Assembly: GCA_021464415.1 (NCBI GenBank)
Contig: CM038469.1
Location: 32,955,883 to 33,019,882 of the forward strand
Source: Lonicera japonica
Lineage: Eukaryota; Streptophyta; Magnoliopsida; Dipsacales; Caprifoliaceae
Length of the DNA stretch: 64,000 bases
Reading direction: 5' to 3'
Of this stretch, positions 1-12,179 are shown piece by piece. The notes below the pieces were generated by a model. It did not search any database and was not told the origin of the DNA. It was given only the letters and a program-made list of their open reading frames with translations. Position numbers and translations under genes: made by a program. Position 1 is the first letter of the stretch; each line of letters begins with the position of its first letter.

Positions 1-640
1 AGTCAATTGCATAAGGAAAACTAAGAATGAGTTCTCAAGTGCCTAGTTTAAATTTATGCATTTTCTTTTGGTATATCTTAAGTTTGTATTTTGGTTAAGC
101 ATTATATGGGAATGAGTTGCACTTGCTTCACACCTTTTATTACAAGATAAAAATGAGAGATACACTTATGTTGAATTTTGCTTACACTTTTTTGTACATG
201 GCATTTATATGGGAATGAGTTGTTTTTGCTTTATACCCTTTTGCTTATAAAAGTGTAAGATAGTCAATACTTAGGAATTGCAATAAGAAATTTGAATGAA
301 ATTAATTCTACATAACATTGCAAAGCAAATGAATTCTATAATGCCTTAACCTTTTTCTAATAATTTGATAAATCACTTTAATTTTTATTACAAGATTTTA
401 AAATCTACAACTAAAATCCATCAATCCATTTATTTAAACAATGCCTTGGACTCGTAATCGTTACATCGTCTTTCCGACTATTCTTGTGGTTCAATATTTA
501 GACTTACCAAGTATTATAACTTAACAACCTACACTTGGGTTCTTAAACGTGGAAGTATTTTTGCCGCGTCAATCGTTACCCATGAGAATTCCCCCCGGCC
601 TCCCCTCCCTTCCAATTGCATTTCTTTTAATCAACAAATT
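1..640. other. Intergenic, no gene seen
   Basis: AT-rich sequence with no supported coding region. Two similar stretches, near 103 and 206, share the phrase ATATGGGAATGAGTTG and its surroundings about 105 bp apart, which looks like an old imperfect direct duplication. A short C-rich patch lies near 590. Confidence 0.5.
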
Positions 641-1490
641 AATTACGATTCAAACACATACAATATAAATATCTAGAATCCACCAATGACTATTATCGGC
701 TGAAAAACACATAAGAGCCTTGGTATTTACCTTCTGGGTCACAATTCCCACAACCTCCTTTAACATGTTTATATTGTTATCATTCAGCTTTGCCCTGTAG
801 TTCTTTTTAATGTGACTTGTCTTGTGACACTTAAGACTCCCAACTACCTCAATCTTATGGTTGAGACCGATATGTGCCTCTGTTCTGGGCACCTTGTGAC
901 CTTGACCATCATATTTGTTCACTACTTCCTTTGACTACTAAGCTTTCACTAGTCGAAGTACTTAACCCGCTGCTTCCCTTTTTCATGGCCAAATGCGATT
1001 GAAAATCATTGACAATCTCGTTGAGCTTGAGCGTTGTCTTGCCAAATATTAACATAGTAACGAAATGATCGAAGGAGTTTGGCAATGAAGAAGTAACAAT
1101 AAGGTTCGGTCCTCCTCATTTAGAATGACATGAATTCTTTCAATGTCATGCACCTGTGCTTTAAAGAGATTGTTGTATTTGTTCAAATCTTGCCCCTCCT
1201 CATCTTCAACTTAAAAGTTGTTTCTTGAGGTTTAATTTGCTAAGCATAGATTTCCTTATATACATCTATTCAAACTTATTACATATATCCTTTGCATTCT
1301 TCTTCGATATCACATTTCTTAAAGCTTCATCGGTCACATGCATTTGGATAACAGATGTAACTTTTCTGTCAATTTCATTCCATTAGTACGTCGTCAAACA
1401 TATCTTGCGTTTTGTTCTCCAGTCCCAACAGAGTGATGTACAAATTCAATTGCACAAGCACTCCTCGCATCCGCCTTTGTCTAATACCAA
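640..1490 (-). pseudogene. Ty1-copia retrotransposon gag remnant
   Basis: Read on the minus strand, this stretch gives broken pieces of a plant Ty1-copia Gag. Around 960-1080 it reads LPNSFDHFVTMLIFGKTTL, close to the conserved block of the UBN2/gag domain. Upstream (1300-1480) pieces such as RKVTSVIQMHVTDEALRNVI follow in another frame. Downstream (650-922) an open segment contains CHKTSHIKKNYRAKL, a damaged CCHC zinc knuckle (the usual first cysteine and the last cysteine are not in place), then a WWILD segment where the protease would begin. Gag packages element RNA in cytoplasmic particles. Several stops and frame changes, and the absence of protease, integrase or reverse transcriptase nearby, mark it as a dead fragment. 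No LTRs were found. Confidence 0.75.
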
Positions 1491-4188
1491 AATTTATAAT
1501 CTCATTGTAAGGATTTATCTTAACATTCATATATATATATATATATATATATTGCTACCTACCCCAATGTGGGGTTTCCACTTTTTTACTATAACTTGTA
1601 ATTTGTGTCGAACATGTAAATTTTGTCTTTTCAGCCATTGGACATTTAGCACAGAAAATCTTAGCAATCGATAGCTGAAACTTGATGCATACCTAACTAG
1701 TACCAATTTATTATTATTTCTTATGATAATTGCCCAAATTCATCAAAAATTCATTCATTAACTATACAATTTTATATCCTATTATTCAGTATAATGTGTA
1801 AAAAATATTATCAAAAGCTTTAAATAATAGAACTCAGCGATGTAATGATATGCTTCATAAATGCTGCATAGGGCCACAGATCAAAAGATACATATATAAT
1901 AAACTACACTAAATTTGTATAAACTTTTTGAAGGGTATGGCTATAAATTGACGTTCCAAATTCTTTTTAACACTCAAAAATTTAAATGAAGCTTTTCTTA
2001 AAATACTAAAAATAATGTCACTAAAATATATATTAGATAAAGGACTCATAAGTAGAAAAATATATTTAATTAAAGTGTTATGGTACTTTTTTACTTTGGG
2101 TTGCACCTTTCTTTTCTTTCTTTTTTTAAATCATGTAGCATTGCTTAAAATAGAAAGACATTTATAGAATATCTTAAATGTGCTTAATGTTCTCTTTTCT
2201 TATTTTTATATTTTTAAATCATGTAGCATTTCTTTCTCGAATTATATTTTTACTAGAATGGCAAATATTAATACTCATATATGAATTCATAGATACTATG
2301 ATGTAATTCGAGTATACTTTTAGTGAAATATGATACTTTGTACTTAACGAGTAATAACCGGATTTGTCACGTAATTCATTAGAATAACAAGTTTGGGTTT
2401 GAATATGATTTGTTCACCAGACAAAAAAGAAACTCATTTAGATTTGAACTATAAACACTTGATATATGATAAAAATTGACATGAGCAAAATCTGAACCAA
2501 CGAAATACCAGTCTATTCCAAACATGCAAATTAAGGGTTTGATGGTGAACGAACTATGGAAATTGAGAAGCAACAGCGACTGTGGGGAGTTGGCTCCTCT
2601 CCATTTCTCCCAATTTCTTCTAATACCCTCTATTTTAAGGGAATTGGATAAAAATTTTTATAAAAATTGGTGGAGATGATTTTTATACTAAGTCGATCGA
2701 GGAGCTACCTTTAATTGAAGTAGGGGCGGAATCAGCACAGCTTTAGGTGTTTATAGGATTCACCGGTGAAGTGGTCGTAACATAATTAATTAGTAGGGAA
2801 AACCCTAGCCGAGATTGGGTTTGTTGTGATTTGGTCAAGTAACAAGTGTAAACAATTCGTGTAGTGCTATTCCTACCAACCCATTCTCGACGAAATCAAA
2901 CTACAAACAACTACAAACTTTCATTGCCTCTCTCTGGCCTTCGCTTTTGAACCTTTTTATGAATAATCCGCTTATCTATGATACACCTAAATCTAAATAG
3001 AAAGAGAATATTAAAGCACATAATGGCGCGAGCATGTCCAGAAAAATTTCAACAAAAAACTCAAATCGTGAGTGTAATAAAATTTGGCATATATATTCAT
3101 TATTATTTGTTAAAATTTTAGATAATCATCTTATTCACTTTTTAATTATTTTTTTAATAAAATTTGGTAAAGATAATTTATTCATTATAAAAATTATTTT
3201 TATCAAATTTTATAAAAATATTATTCGTTAAATTCTCGAAATAAAAGGCATTAAGAAAAGAGTGATTTTATTTATCTCTGCTATATCTTGCAGTTAATCC
3301 GTGCTACTAAGTTAATTCGCATTACCTATTAGGTTAATTTGCGAATGTGGATAGCTGACAAAAAAAATATTTATTAAAATTTGTAAATATTCTTTTGAAT
3401 AATAATTTAATACTAAATTATTCACTAAATTAATATTAAAAACAAAAGTTAAACCCTTTTGCTCCTTTCAGGTCAACATCATCGTGCCCTTTCCCCAGCC
3501 TCTTTCTTCTTCTAGGTCAACATCATCCTCATGTGTGGATTATTTCCAATTATTGATGACTTGGATCGAGACATATTGTTACTTTGAACCTTATTAGCCA
3601 AATCGAATCCAGCCACATTTCACCTTACACGGCTTATGGCCTCCTAATTCAAGTGGCCACATTTCACCCAAATATAAATCTCATGTTTAAATCCTCTCTC
3701 CTTCTTTTTTTCTCTTTCCCATTTCTCACTTAATACTTATTAGGGTTTATATTTTTCTTCAAAAAAATATTTTTAAATCAATCAATCAACACGCAACTGT
3801 AAATCCTAACCCTAAAGCATTTGAATTTTTATGAAAAGTTAATATGAAATAAATTAAAAAATATATATTTAGATTAAGAATTTTAATTAAAATAGAATTT
3901 AAATTTATATAATTATAAATTAATTTTAACTAGTAAATATAGTTATCAATTTTTAAAAAAATAATATTATAAAACTTTATTCAAAATATTTATAATTTAA
4001 GGATGAAATAACCATAAAATTGGGTGAATAAAAATAAAATCAACTTAAAAAAATTTAAAATAAATAAATAGTATAAAGGAGCGAAGTGGGGTTGGGGATG
4101 TGAAAGTTGCAGCTTTCCATATATGAAATAATGGAATTAAAATCTGTGCAATGATGGAAATTATCTTGAGCTTTAATGCACTTTGCTC

Positions 4189-4190
<2 letters not shown>
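1491..4190. other. AT-rich intergenic DNA, no gene seen
   Basis: No supported gene. There is a TA dinucleotide run at about 1529-1552. The phrase AAATCATGTAGCAT occurs twice about 88 bp apart (near 2128 and 2216), and AGGTCAACATCATC occurs twice near 3470 and 3515. These are short local duplications. Short reading frames here have no recognisable motifs and are taken as chance. Confidence 0.5.

Positions 4191-4230
<40 letters not shown>
4191..4230. repeat. GA microsatellite followed by a G run
   Basis: About 15 GA units run directly into a homopolymer of ten G residues. The boundary between the two parts is visible at about 4221. Confidence 0.9.
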
Positions 4231-4459
4231 ATTTGTTTGGCGGCTGATAATAATTAACCAGAGACAAAAAGAAAAAGAATTTAATAAAGAATGAGCTATG
4301 AATGCACAAACAAAGCTCAGATTTTTGTCCCTATCCTTCCTTTTGTTGGGTTCTTGAAGATATAAATTTTTTATGACGATTCACAATTTCAAAAATTGCA
4401 AAATGTTATTTAATCCGGGAAAAAGAGTCTTTGAAAATGAAAAACATTGGAGTTCAAAA

Positions 4460-4755
4460 AGGTTTGTTTCACGAATTACAAGAATTAAGGAAGGAAAGTT
4501 TTTTTTTTATTTGATAAATGTAAATTTCATAAATATTTTTTTGACAAATGAAAAAATAGAGGATAAAATTATTCCTCTCAAAATTTATGAAATTTTCAAG
4601 CATTTATTATAAAAATTTTAAATAATAATATTCTTATCTAAATACTTTCTATACTTTACTAAACATAAGAAAAGAATCTTGATAGGAAATTTAGTTTTCC
4701 ACTTCAATGGGAAATATAAGATAATTGATTTCCCTTCCGTGAACTAAACGAGATC
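4460..4755 (-). mobile_element. Diverged Tourist-like (PIF/Harbinger) MITE, copy 1
   Basis: Read as the reverse complement, this aligns by eye with the better-preserved Tourist-like element at 10443-10764. Shared blocks include the end (CGTGAACTAAACGAG here, CGTGAACCAAACGAG there), the phrase CCTAAATACTTTCTAT in slightly altered form (4635-4655), and AACATAAGAAAAGAA (4662-4676). The right end is followed by TAA, as expected for PIF/Harbinger target sites. The left terminus has decayed, so the left boundary is approximate. It codes for no protein. Confidence 0.65.
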
Positions 4756-4756
4756 T

Positions 4757-4911
4757 AAGGGTATATTTGATTGACATAATTTTTTATGAAAAATAGGGAT
4801 TTTCTACCCAAGTTGCCACTTTTGGTGTGTTTAATTAACACATTTAATTAACATTTTTCATGCAATTCAATTCTAGGTAAATTCCATATTTGCAGTCAAA
4901 CGCACCCTAAA
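4757..4911 (-). mobile_element. MITE with TTTGATT-type termini, copy 1 (short)
   Basis: The ends read GGGTATATTTGATTG on the left and CAGTCAAACGCACCCTAA on the right, so they are imperfect inverted repeats. The interior shares AATTCAATTCTAGGTAA with the longer copy at 9924-10439 when one is reverse-complemented. It directly abuts the Tourist-like copy at 4460-4755, the same pairing seen at 10.4 kb. The superfamily is not settled. No coding capacity. Confidence 0.6.
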
Positions 4912-7100
4912 ATTCAATGTTTAGCTCTATTTCAAAGGGCAATACTAATTACACATCATTTTTTTAGATTATATTTTATTTTATTTACTTGATTCTATTA
5001 CACCGAATACATGCAAATTATTTCGGTATAATAAAGTTGAGTTATTATTTGAAACCAAAAAAAATACACTAGTTCGACCTTATAAGATTAGGATCATGTA
5101 CACATAATCGGTGTTATAGGACCGAGTATATGTACGTTACTCAATTTTATACGGTCGAGCCAATATTATAATGTTAATAAAATGTTTTAATGTGTGTAAT
5201 TAGTATCACCTACTTTAAAAGAATTAATTATTAAAAGGACTATGTTTTAGTTCGAGCAATCAATTATACCTGTCAAGTGTACATTCATGTGTTGGCACAT
5301 CAATTCTTATGATTCAACTTTCAAGTGTACTAGTTACAAACCCGTGCGATGCACGGGATGATATTCAAATTATTATTAAAAAAAATTATGTAATAATGAA
5401 CAAAAATTGAATAAAATCACTATAAATTCATGTAAAATATAGCCTTAACTATACAATAAAACACACAATTAATTCAAATAATAAAAGCAGCGAAAGCTCA
5501 AAATAACGCGGGTAAAATGATGCATTTTTGCTATAATAATAATAATAATAATTCAGTTCATGCTTAAAAAAATAATTTCAAAAAAATAAAATAAAAAAGA
5601 AACATTAAAGAGTACAATAAATAAGGCAACCTCTTCTTATTCCTTCTATAATACTAATATATACTAAGTATAGATGTAAATATGAAAAATGAAAAATTTT
5701 AAAAAATAAGTAAATAAATGTTTCATAATAAAAATTATTTATCACTAAATATAATTATTACAATTCCTAGATTTTACCATTATAATAATAATGATAAATA
5801 ATATAGATGATTATGAAAATTATTATAACAATTAATAAGAGAGAGTGTATTGGTATTAAATGTGTTATTATTGTGTCAATTATAATAGCAATTAATAAGA
5901 GAGAAGATCATATATGATTATTACGGAGAAAGTGGATTAGTATTATTAAAGAGGAGGTGGATTATTAACACGGATAATTAATAGGAGAGATGACCGTATT
6001 TAAGTCGAAATTAAATAAGAGAGAGAATAATTATTACGGAAGACTTCCTCCGTAATACTATAATACTATTAGATATTTCTCTCTCTCTCCCTCTCTCTCT
6101 CTATCTCTCTTGTCGGACAATTATATTTTTCTCTCGTCAATCATATAAATAATTAATTTCTTGTAATTTCATTATATAGATAATAACATGTGGCGTTCTA
6201 ATTATTGTATTAAATATTTTCTCGCAAATAAAGTGTGTTAACAAAGAGTTTAAGATCTTAAAAAAATTAAATACCGGCAAATTCTATTGCTATAACAACA
6301 AATTTAGTCCTAAAACTAACAAAGTATGAAAAATTGTTGTCACAAAAGTAATGGCGCTCATCGCAAAAATTTTATCAACATCGCAAACAAGATCTACCTT
6401 TTTACTTTTCCCTCCCGCACCACTTCATACTTATAAACTTCATTCATCAATTTATATAAACAAATTTCAATTATTCCTAGTTTATAATTGATTCTAAATA
6501 ATCCAACCTGATTAGGTTTGACATCTGTATATTTAGCAAGGAAACGCATGCTCAACTATATCAAATTTACCAAATGCAAAATTATATTAAAATCAGGATA
6601 TTAGAAAATGGGACTTCTTTGAAAAAAAAATCTGCAAAAAAAATAAAAAATAAAAAAATAAACAACAACAACAACTAGGGAATGATATATTTGTAAAGCA
6701 AGGGCTTGACCAATTCAACAAGAGTGCAACGTTAAAATTGCACTATATTTTCAAATTACAATATTTTTTGCATCCTGCAAAATTAAGTTTGCACAACATG
6801 TTTTTTAATAGATTATTATGTCTAAGTGTTTGATTTACTTAGTTTTAGAGTTATTTTAATAAGTTAGAAATTTAAACCTCTTTACTATTTACACCCAATA
6901 TTTTGTTGGTGATATTTGACGAGAATGGATGTGGACGTAGAAAAATAATTAGAATAGTCGAGGCGTACTAGGCATTTGTCTTTAAGAGAATATTTCGCCC
7001 CTCTGGAATAATATTTCGATATAGTCAGGTTTAATGGCGTCCCTCCAGGATATAACGATTATGGGTCTATAAGAGAGCACTCCCAAATATAGAATCCGAT
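4912..7100. other. AT-rich intergenic DNA, no gene seen
   Basis: No supported gene. A 17-bp near-perfect palindrome, CCCGTGCGATGCACGGG, sits at 5341-5357 and stands out by its GC content. An (AAT)n run lies at about 5533-5552. A CT-rich tract lies at 6080-6112. Two short blocks containing AATAAGAGAGAG recur between 5830 and 6025. Confidence 0.5.
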
Positions 7101-8850
7101 GGACAACTTTATATGTTTTTCTGGCACAAAAATATAAAAAAATGAATCAATTTAAGAGAATTTTATTACATAAAATAAAATAGAGAAGCATAAGCATCAA
7201 AGGTCGTTTCTTTATTTTTATTTTTTCTTGCTTTTGTATATACATTTGTAGAATAGCACTAAGCATGACAATTTATATAATACCAAGCTCGATTGTTTAG
7301 TGAATTAAATGAACGAATTAATTAATATACTTGCAACTTTAATCCTTTAATTAATTCACTTCAAACTATCAAAAATTTTAAAATGTTAATTAATTAATCA
7401 TCTTGGAACTTACACAAATTATTTCTATCCATTTATAATGATTGATCGATGCTCAAGACATTCTAGAATATGTGATGCTCATTAATTGAATTTCACAAAA
7501 TAAAATTATATAAAAGCCTTATGTAATGATTTTGTATTTTAATGTGTGTATATATATATATATATGTATATATAATATTCAACAATCCCCCACTATTTTA
7601 AAATACATAATAGACACTTAAAAATCATGCCAGAGAAACGCGAGAATACAATATGTCAAATTGGTGCATTTTCGGGCTATGAACTAGTCTTATGACAATA
7701 AATTTTATTTCTCAAGAACTTGGTGAAACTAGGCTTATATGAACTGACGAACCTTTGTGTGAAATAAAGGACTTGAGACCCACACTGCACTAGTACTCTC
7801 TATGTATATCACTGAACTGTGGTGTTGCACATTTTGGCCCTGCTCTATCTTGGTTTTCATGAGTGCTCTAGAGGACCTGTTTAAGCTCTCATAGGAACCG
7901 GCCCAGTTCTATACTCATCTAGGTGGACTTCCATCAGGTGTGCACTGCAATTTTACACACCACCTCAAATAATTTTAGGCTATGGAATTCATTAAAAATA
8001 AAAGCTCAACCTTTTTCACTGTAGAAAACACTATCTCGCCTTAGGGAGGGACATCTCAAATAAAATTTGTAATGAACTTCTAATGCAATAATAATTATAA
8101 GGGTAATCCTTCTTAATACATCCTAGAAGAATCCTTTATAATTAATGCCTACTTTCTAAGTGAAACATTTAAAACTAAGTTAAACTTTTTATCGTTTGAT
8201 ATTGCTAATAGAGTTGTGTTGGGTTTTAAAAACCCTTTACTCATAATTTTATTATATCATCATTATGTTCCATTCTATCAACTTTTTTCAGTGACATTAA
8301 TCCACTTAATAAAATTGTTAATACTAAAGACTTGATACATAAGTAATCGGATCTTAATTCAGATTCTTACAAATAAACCACATAACCATTATGAATAGCA
8401 TATTTACTTTTATTTAAGATCGTTTCAATGTTATTCTCTTGGGTTATCCTTTAATGGTGAAAAAATTATTATGAAGTTGGTGGTCATTCAATTGTTCATT
8501 GTTATTTAATCATCCAATAACTAAATAAAAACAACTCTTTTATTCAAAAGTTATAATTAAAAGATCTTTCACCCTAACTTTTAAATCACCACATTAACTT
8601 AAATTACTCCCACTAACTTCACCCTCTTTAAAAAAAATCTAACATTTCTGATTATGTAATCTTTTAATTCATAATAGGGTGGACGCACCACTAGCATAAA
8701 AGTAGAGACATAGTACCAAATTCGATAATCATATTTATACAAATCAAACCCATAATCTTCGCGTTATAAAACGGGTGGATAGCAACGGGAACAAATGTTA
8801 TTTGTTTGGGTAATATTGGGGCATAGTGAATTCTACAGCTTTGTCCTTGT
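7101..8850. other. Anonymous, more complex intergenic block, possibly an old retroelement
   Basis: Base composition is less AT-biased here, with a TA run at about 7550-7575 followed by ATTCAACAATCCCCCAC. No protein motif, primer-binding site or paired terminal repeat could be recognised. It may be a decayed LTR or another interspersed repeat, but nothing in this window shows that directly. Confidence 0.25.
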
Positions 8851-9805
8851 TAAGCATTAAAGATACAAGCATATATACAAAAGGGCAATTGAGAAAGAAT
8901 TGTGTTGTGTTAAGCCCAAGTTCAACGTTAATGGTAACACTAGACCTTGTTCTATGCCTTTTACCATTTTTACATAAAGGGTGGTAGACTTAACAGAAAA
9001 GAGGCAAAAAGAAGACAGAGAAGGTCTTATTTTAGGGTACCTAAAATAAGAGAGAGAGTTTTTATACATGGCTCAAAGGGCAGGGTTCAAGCTTGAAAGG
9101 TGAAGGCATGTAAAGGTGAACATCAAATGGACATGATTTATAAATGAAAATGAAAGAAACAACAGTTATTTCCTTTGTTGGTTTTGGAGGTTTTTATTAG
9201 GAATATTATTGTTAAAATAATTATTTATGTTGTCATAGTAATATATAATTTTAGAATTATACGGTGCAATTTTTTTAATTAAAGTAATACTATACTATAA
9301 TAAAGAGAATATTATTTTTACAACAAAGAATAAGAGCTTGGATTTGTTATAATCAGTTTCTCGAGGATGTTAATAATCATTATTTACACAAGAGAAGGTT
9401 TATTAATGGCATCTGACTTCACATCATCTTCTTGTCAAGACAATATTTTTCTATTAAAGGACGTAATTAAAATGAAGGATCCACCGCAAAGTTTTTATTA
9501 TTTGACTAAATTATATCAATGCACTCTAAACTAATTGAATATTTTACTTTATACATTCAATTTGTTGCAATTAACTCCAACAAATCACTTTCAACCAAAT
9601 TTTTAACTGGCGTCCATCACAAGCATCTCATGCTTGTGTTTTTCAAGAGTAATATATGTAGAACACAAACTAAAATTGATGAAAAGCCCTCATTTACACT
9701 CACAACTCCCAATTTACACTTAGCTTTGAACAAAACAAATCATTTGTTACACTCAAATCAATTCATTGTTGTTGACTTATCGATGAAAAAAATAATGGGA
9801 TTTAT

Positions 9806-9899
9806 TAGTGTAAATTAGAGCTTCTAACAGAGGATTTGTTTATCGAGAGATAAGTTCGTATAAATGGGGGATTGTTAGTGTAAATAAGAGTTTGTAACA
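9806..9899 (+). repeat. Imperfect direct repeats of a GTTAGTGTAAATAAGAG-type block
   Basis: The phrase TTAGTGTAAATTAGAG (from about 9806) recurs as TTAGTGTAAATAAGAG (from about 9875), preceded in the second case by AAATGGGGGATTG. A third version, AAATGGGGAATTGTTAGTG, appears at 10774-10792, just beyond the two MITEs. This suggests an old local duplication that the MITEs later entered. Confidence 0.5.
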
Positions 9900-9923
9900 T
9901 ATGATTTCTTTATTAAGAGATAA

Positions 9924-10439
9924 TAGTGCGTTTGATCGCAAGCATGGAATTTACATGGAAATAAAATAAGTTCCAGGTAATTGAATTGCCTAGAATTGAG
10001 TTGCATGGAAAATGTAATTAAATGTGTTTGATTGCCTTAATTTTCTACCCGAAAAATATTGGTTGTATTGTGGCATTTTTAATGTAGAAAAAATTATGGG
10101 TATTTTTTTTTACATAATTTTATAGTCATGATGGATCTTATGAGTAGATTTTAAATATAAAATTTTTATTAAATTTTGAATTTTGTAGTTTAAGTTATAG
10201 CATTTTTAGTGTAGAAAATGGGTAAAATGTTGTCTCAAAAACCGTGCAATTGCCTGGAAAATAAAAACTACCCCCCCCCAAAGAAAATATTTTCCTTGTT
10301 TACAAGGAAAATGTAAGTGTGTGAGCAAAAGTTGGAAAATATTTTCCCTAGAAAAAAAGGCCAATCAAACACCTTAAGTTGTCAAATCAAGTGGAAAATG
10401 GGTATTTTCCATGGAAAATACTTCCAATCAAACACACCC
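9924..10439 (+). mobile_element. MITE with TTTGATT-type termini, copy 2 (long)
   Basis: The left end TAGTGCGTTTGATCG pairs imperfectly with the right end CAATCAAACACACCCTA. The interior holds CCTAGAATTGAGTTGCATGG, matching the shorter copy at 4757-4911. It also contains several GGAAAAT-type blocks near its right half. It codes for nothing and its superfamily is not settled. Confidence 0.6.
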
Positions 10440-10442
10440 TAA

Positions 10443-10764
10443 GGCCTCGTTTGGTTCACGGAAAGGAAATTAATTCCCTTATCTTTCCCATAGAGGTGGG
10501 AAAGTAAATTTCCTCTCAAATTTCTTTTCTTGTGTTTGGTAAACCATAGAAAGTATTTAGGTAAGAGTATTATTGTCTAGAATTTGTGTAATAAATGCTT
10601 GGAAATCACATGGGAAAATCAATCCCATGTGCTTTGGGAGGAATGATTTTACCCCCTACTTTCCCTTCTCTCGGGAAAGTGTTTCCGGAATTTGTGCTTA
10701 CCAAACAAAGGAAAGGAACGACTTTTCTTTCTCGAGTACTAAAATCCGTGAACCAAACGAGGCC
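10443..10764. mobile_element. Tourist-like (PIF/Harbinger) MITE, copy 2
   Basis: A 322-bp element with near-perfect terminal inverted repeats: GGCCTCGTTTGGTTCACGG at the left and its complement at the right. It is flanked on both sides by TAA (10440-10442 and 10765-10767). Terminal GGCCTCGTTTGG with a TAA/TTA duplication is the signature of Tourist-type PIF/Harbinger MITEs. Short open frames inside are accidental. Mobilisation would need a transposase encoded elsewhere. Confidence 0.88.
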
Positions 10765-10767
10765 TAA

Positions 10768-11106
10768 GTGTAAATGGGGAATTGTTAGTGAATAAGAGTT
10801 TTACTTGTTTTTCATCTGCTACAGCTAGTGTTATACTGAATTAACTTTGAAAAACACATGTGAGATGTTTGTGGTGGACGTGGGTAAAAAAATTGGCTGG
10901 ATTGATTTCAACAAATCAAATGTATAGGGTGCTAATTGTCTCAAGAAATTTGTTTAAGGTGCAAACTGGGATCTTCTATTAATTTGAGGTGCATTGGTGT
11001 AATTTAGTCTTATAAATTTAGGGTGACTGTATTTACAAAATAATAATTATTATTGTTAAAACAATATACAACTTTAAAAGTATATGGTACAATTTTTTAA
11101 AATTAG
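10768..11106. other. Intergenic, no gene seen
   Basis: Apart from the third copy of the TTAGTG-type block at its left end, nothing is recognised. Confidence 0.4.
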
Positions 11107-11108
11107 TA

Positions 11109-11358
11109 CTCCCTCCGTCGCAAATTGCGGGTCCCTCTTCCCTTTTTGGATGTCCCAAAATAAATGTCCACTTTCTATAAAAGATAAACACACACCTATT
11201 TTATCATTTTGTACTTTCACTTTTTAAATAAAAGTTTTGAATAAAGAAAAGGGTAAAAAGGAAAAGTCAATATAAATTAAGCAAAAATTGCAATGATAAT
11301 ATTAAATCCTTAATAAGTTGGATTTCTCATAAGGACCAATAATTTGAGATGGAGGGAG
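11109..11358. mobile_element. Stowaway-like (Tc1/mariner) MITE
   Basis: The left end is TA followed by CTCCCTCCGTCGCAAATT; the right end is AATTTGAGATGGAGGGAG. CTCCCTCCGT with a TA target site is the hallmark of plant Stowaway MITEs. The element is about 250 bp, AT-rich inside and non-coding. The right-hand TA is slightly displaced (AATTA), so that end may be mutated. It lies about 0.8 kb upstream of the Mei2-type gene. Confidence 0.8.
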
Positions 11359-12054
11359 AATTATAACAATAAGTATACCTTACTTACATTAATCAATTAT
11401 TGATGAGAGGCAAGAATTTACTTAAAAGAGGCAACTATAGCGCATGAATGTACACTTTGGAAAATGGAATTTAAATTGGTCATGGTATTTACTCATTTTA
11501 ATTTTTCATTATTTACATCGTAACCTAGTGTTACAAAAAATTTCAGAACTTTCGAATTTTCAATATTCCGTTCAATTATTTAATTTTTTAGGCTATAGTG
11601 CAGATAGTCGCATAGAGTTGCCCTATAATTTAAAATGCTACTATTACTAATCAATTATGTTTTATTGTTATTATATATAGTATACAATGTTTTAAAAAAA
11701 ATATTTTTCTCACTTATAATTATTATCACCTATTTTTATTAAATGCATTAAATGAATTATATTTTTATTATATTTTATAAATATATAATTCAAACAATAT
11801 TTATATCGATAAAAATAAATAATAAAAGTATACTATAAGTATAAAATAATTCTTTAAAAAAAATATAATTTTTTAAAGTACTATACTATATTAAATGCAT
11901 AATTACTTTAGTAACAATAATAAGATGATCTTAACTATTACTAAATCAATTATGTTCATTACTCCTATTAAAATAATATATAATTTAAAAAATATATAAT
12001 ATATATTTTTTTAAAATGCACATTTCTGTTTCTTAAATCACACATATCACTAAT
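11359..12054. other. AT-rich upstream region of the Mei2-type gene
   Basis: Very AT-rich sequence with no supported gene. Poly-A and poly-T tracts alternate between about 11690 and 12070. It probably holds the promoter of the gene that follows, but no specific factor site can be named. Confidence 0.4.
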
Positions 12055-12067
12055 TTTATATAATTTA
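12055..12067 (+). promoter_or_regulatory. Possible TATA box of the Mei2-type gene
   Basis: TTTTATATAATTT lies about 120 bp upstream of the chosen ATG. The sequence between contains a CT-rich leader, a common plant 5' UTR feature. Many similar AT-rich strings occur nearby, so this is a weak assignment. Confidence 0.3.
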
Positions 12068-12179
12068 ATTAAATATGTGATAATATATGTATCATGATCA
12101 CTTTCACCTCACAAAGTCCATTTTCTCTCTAGAACTCAAAGGCTCTCTCTCTCTCTCTAAAAAAGTTTCTCTCTCTAGA

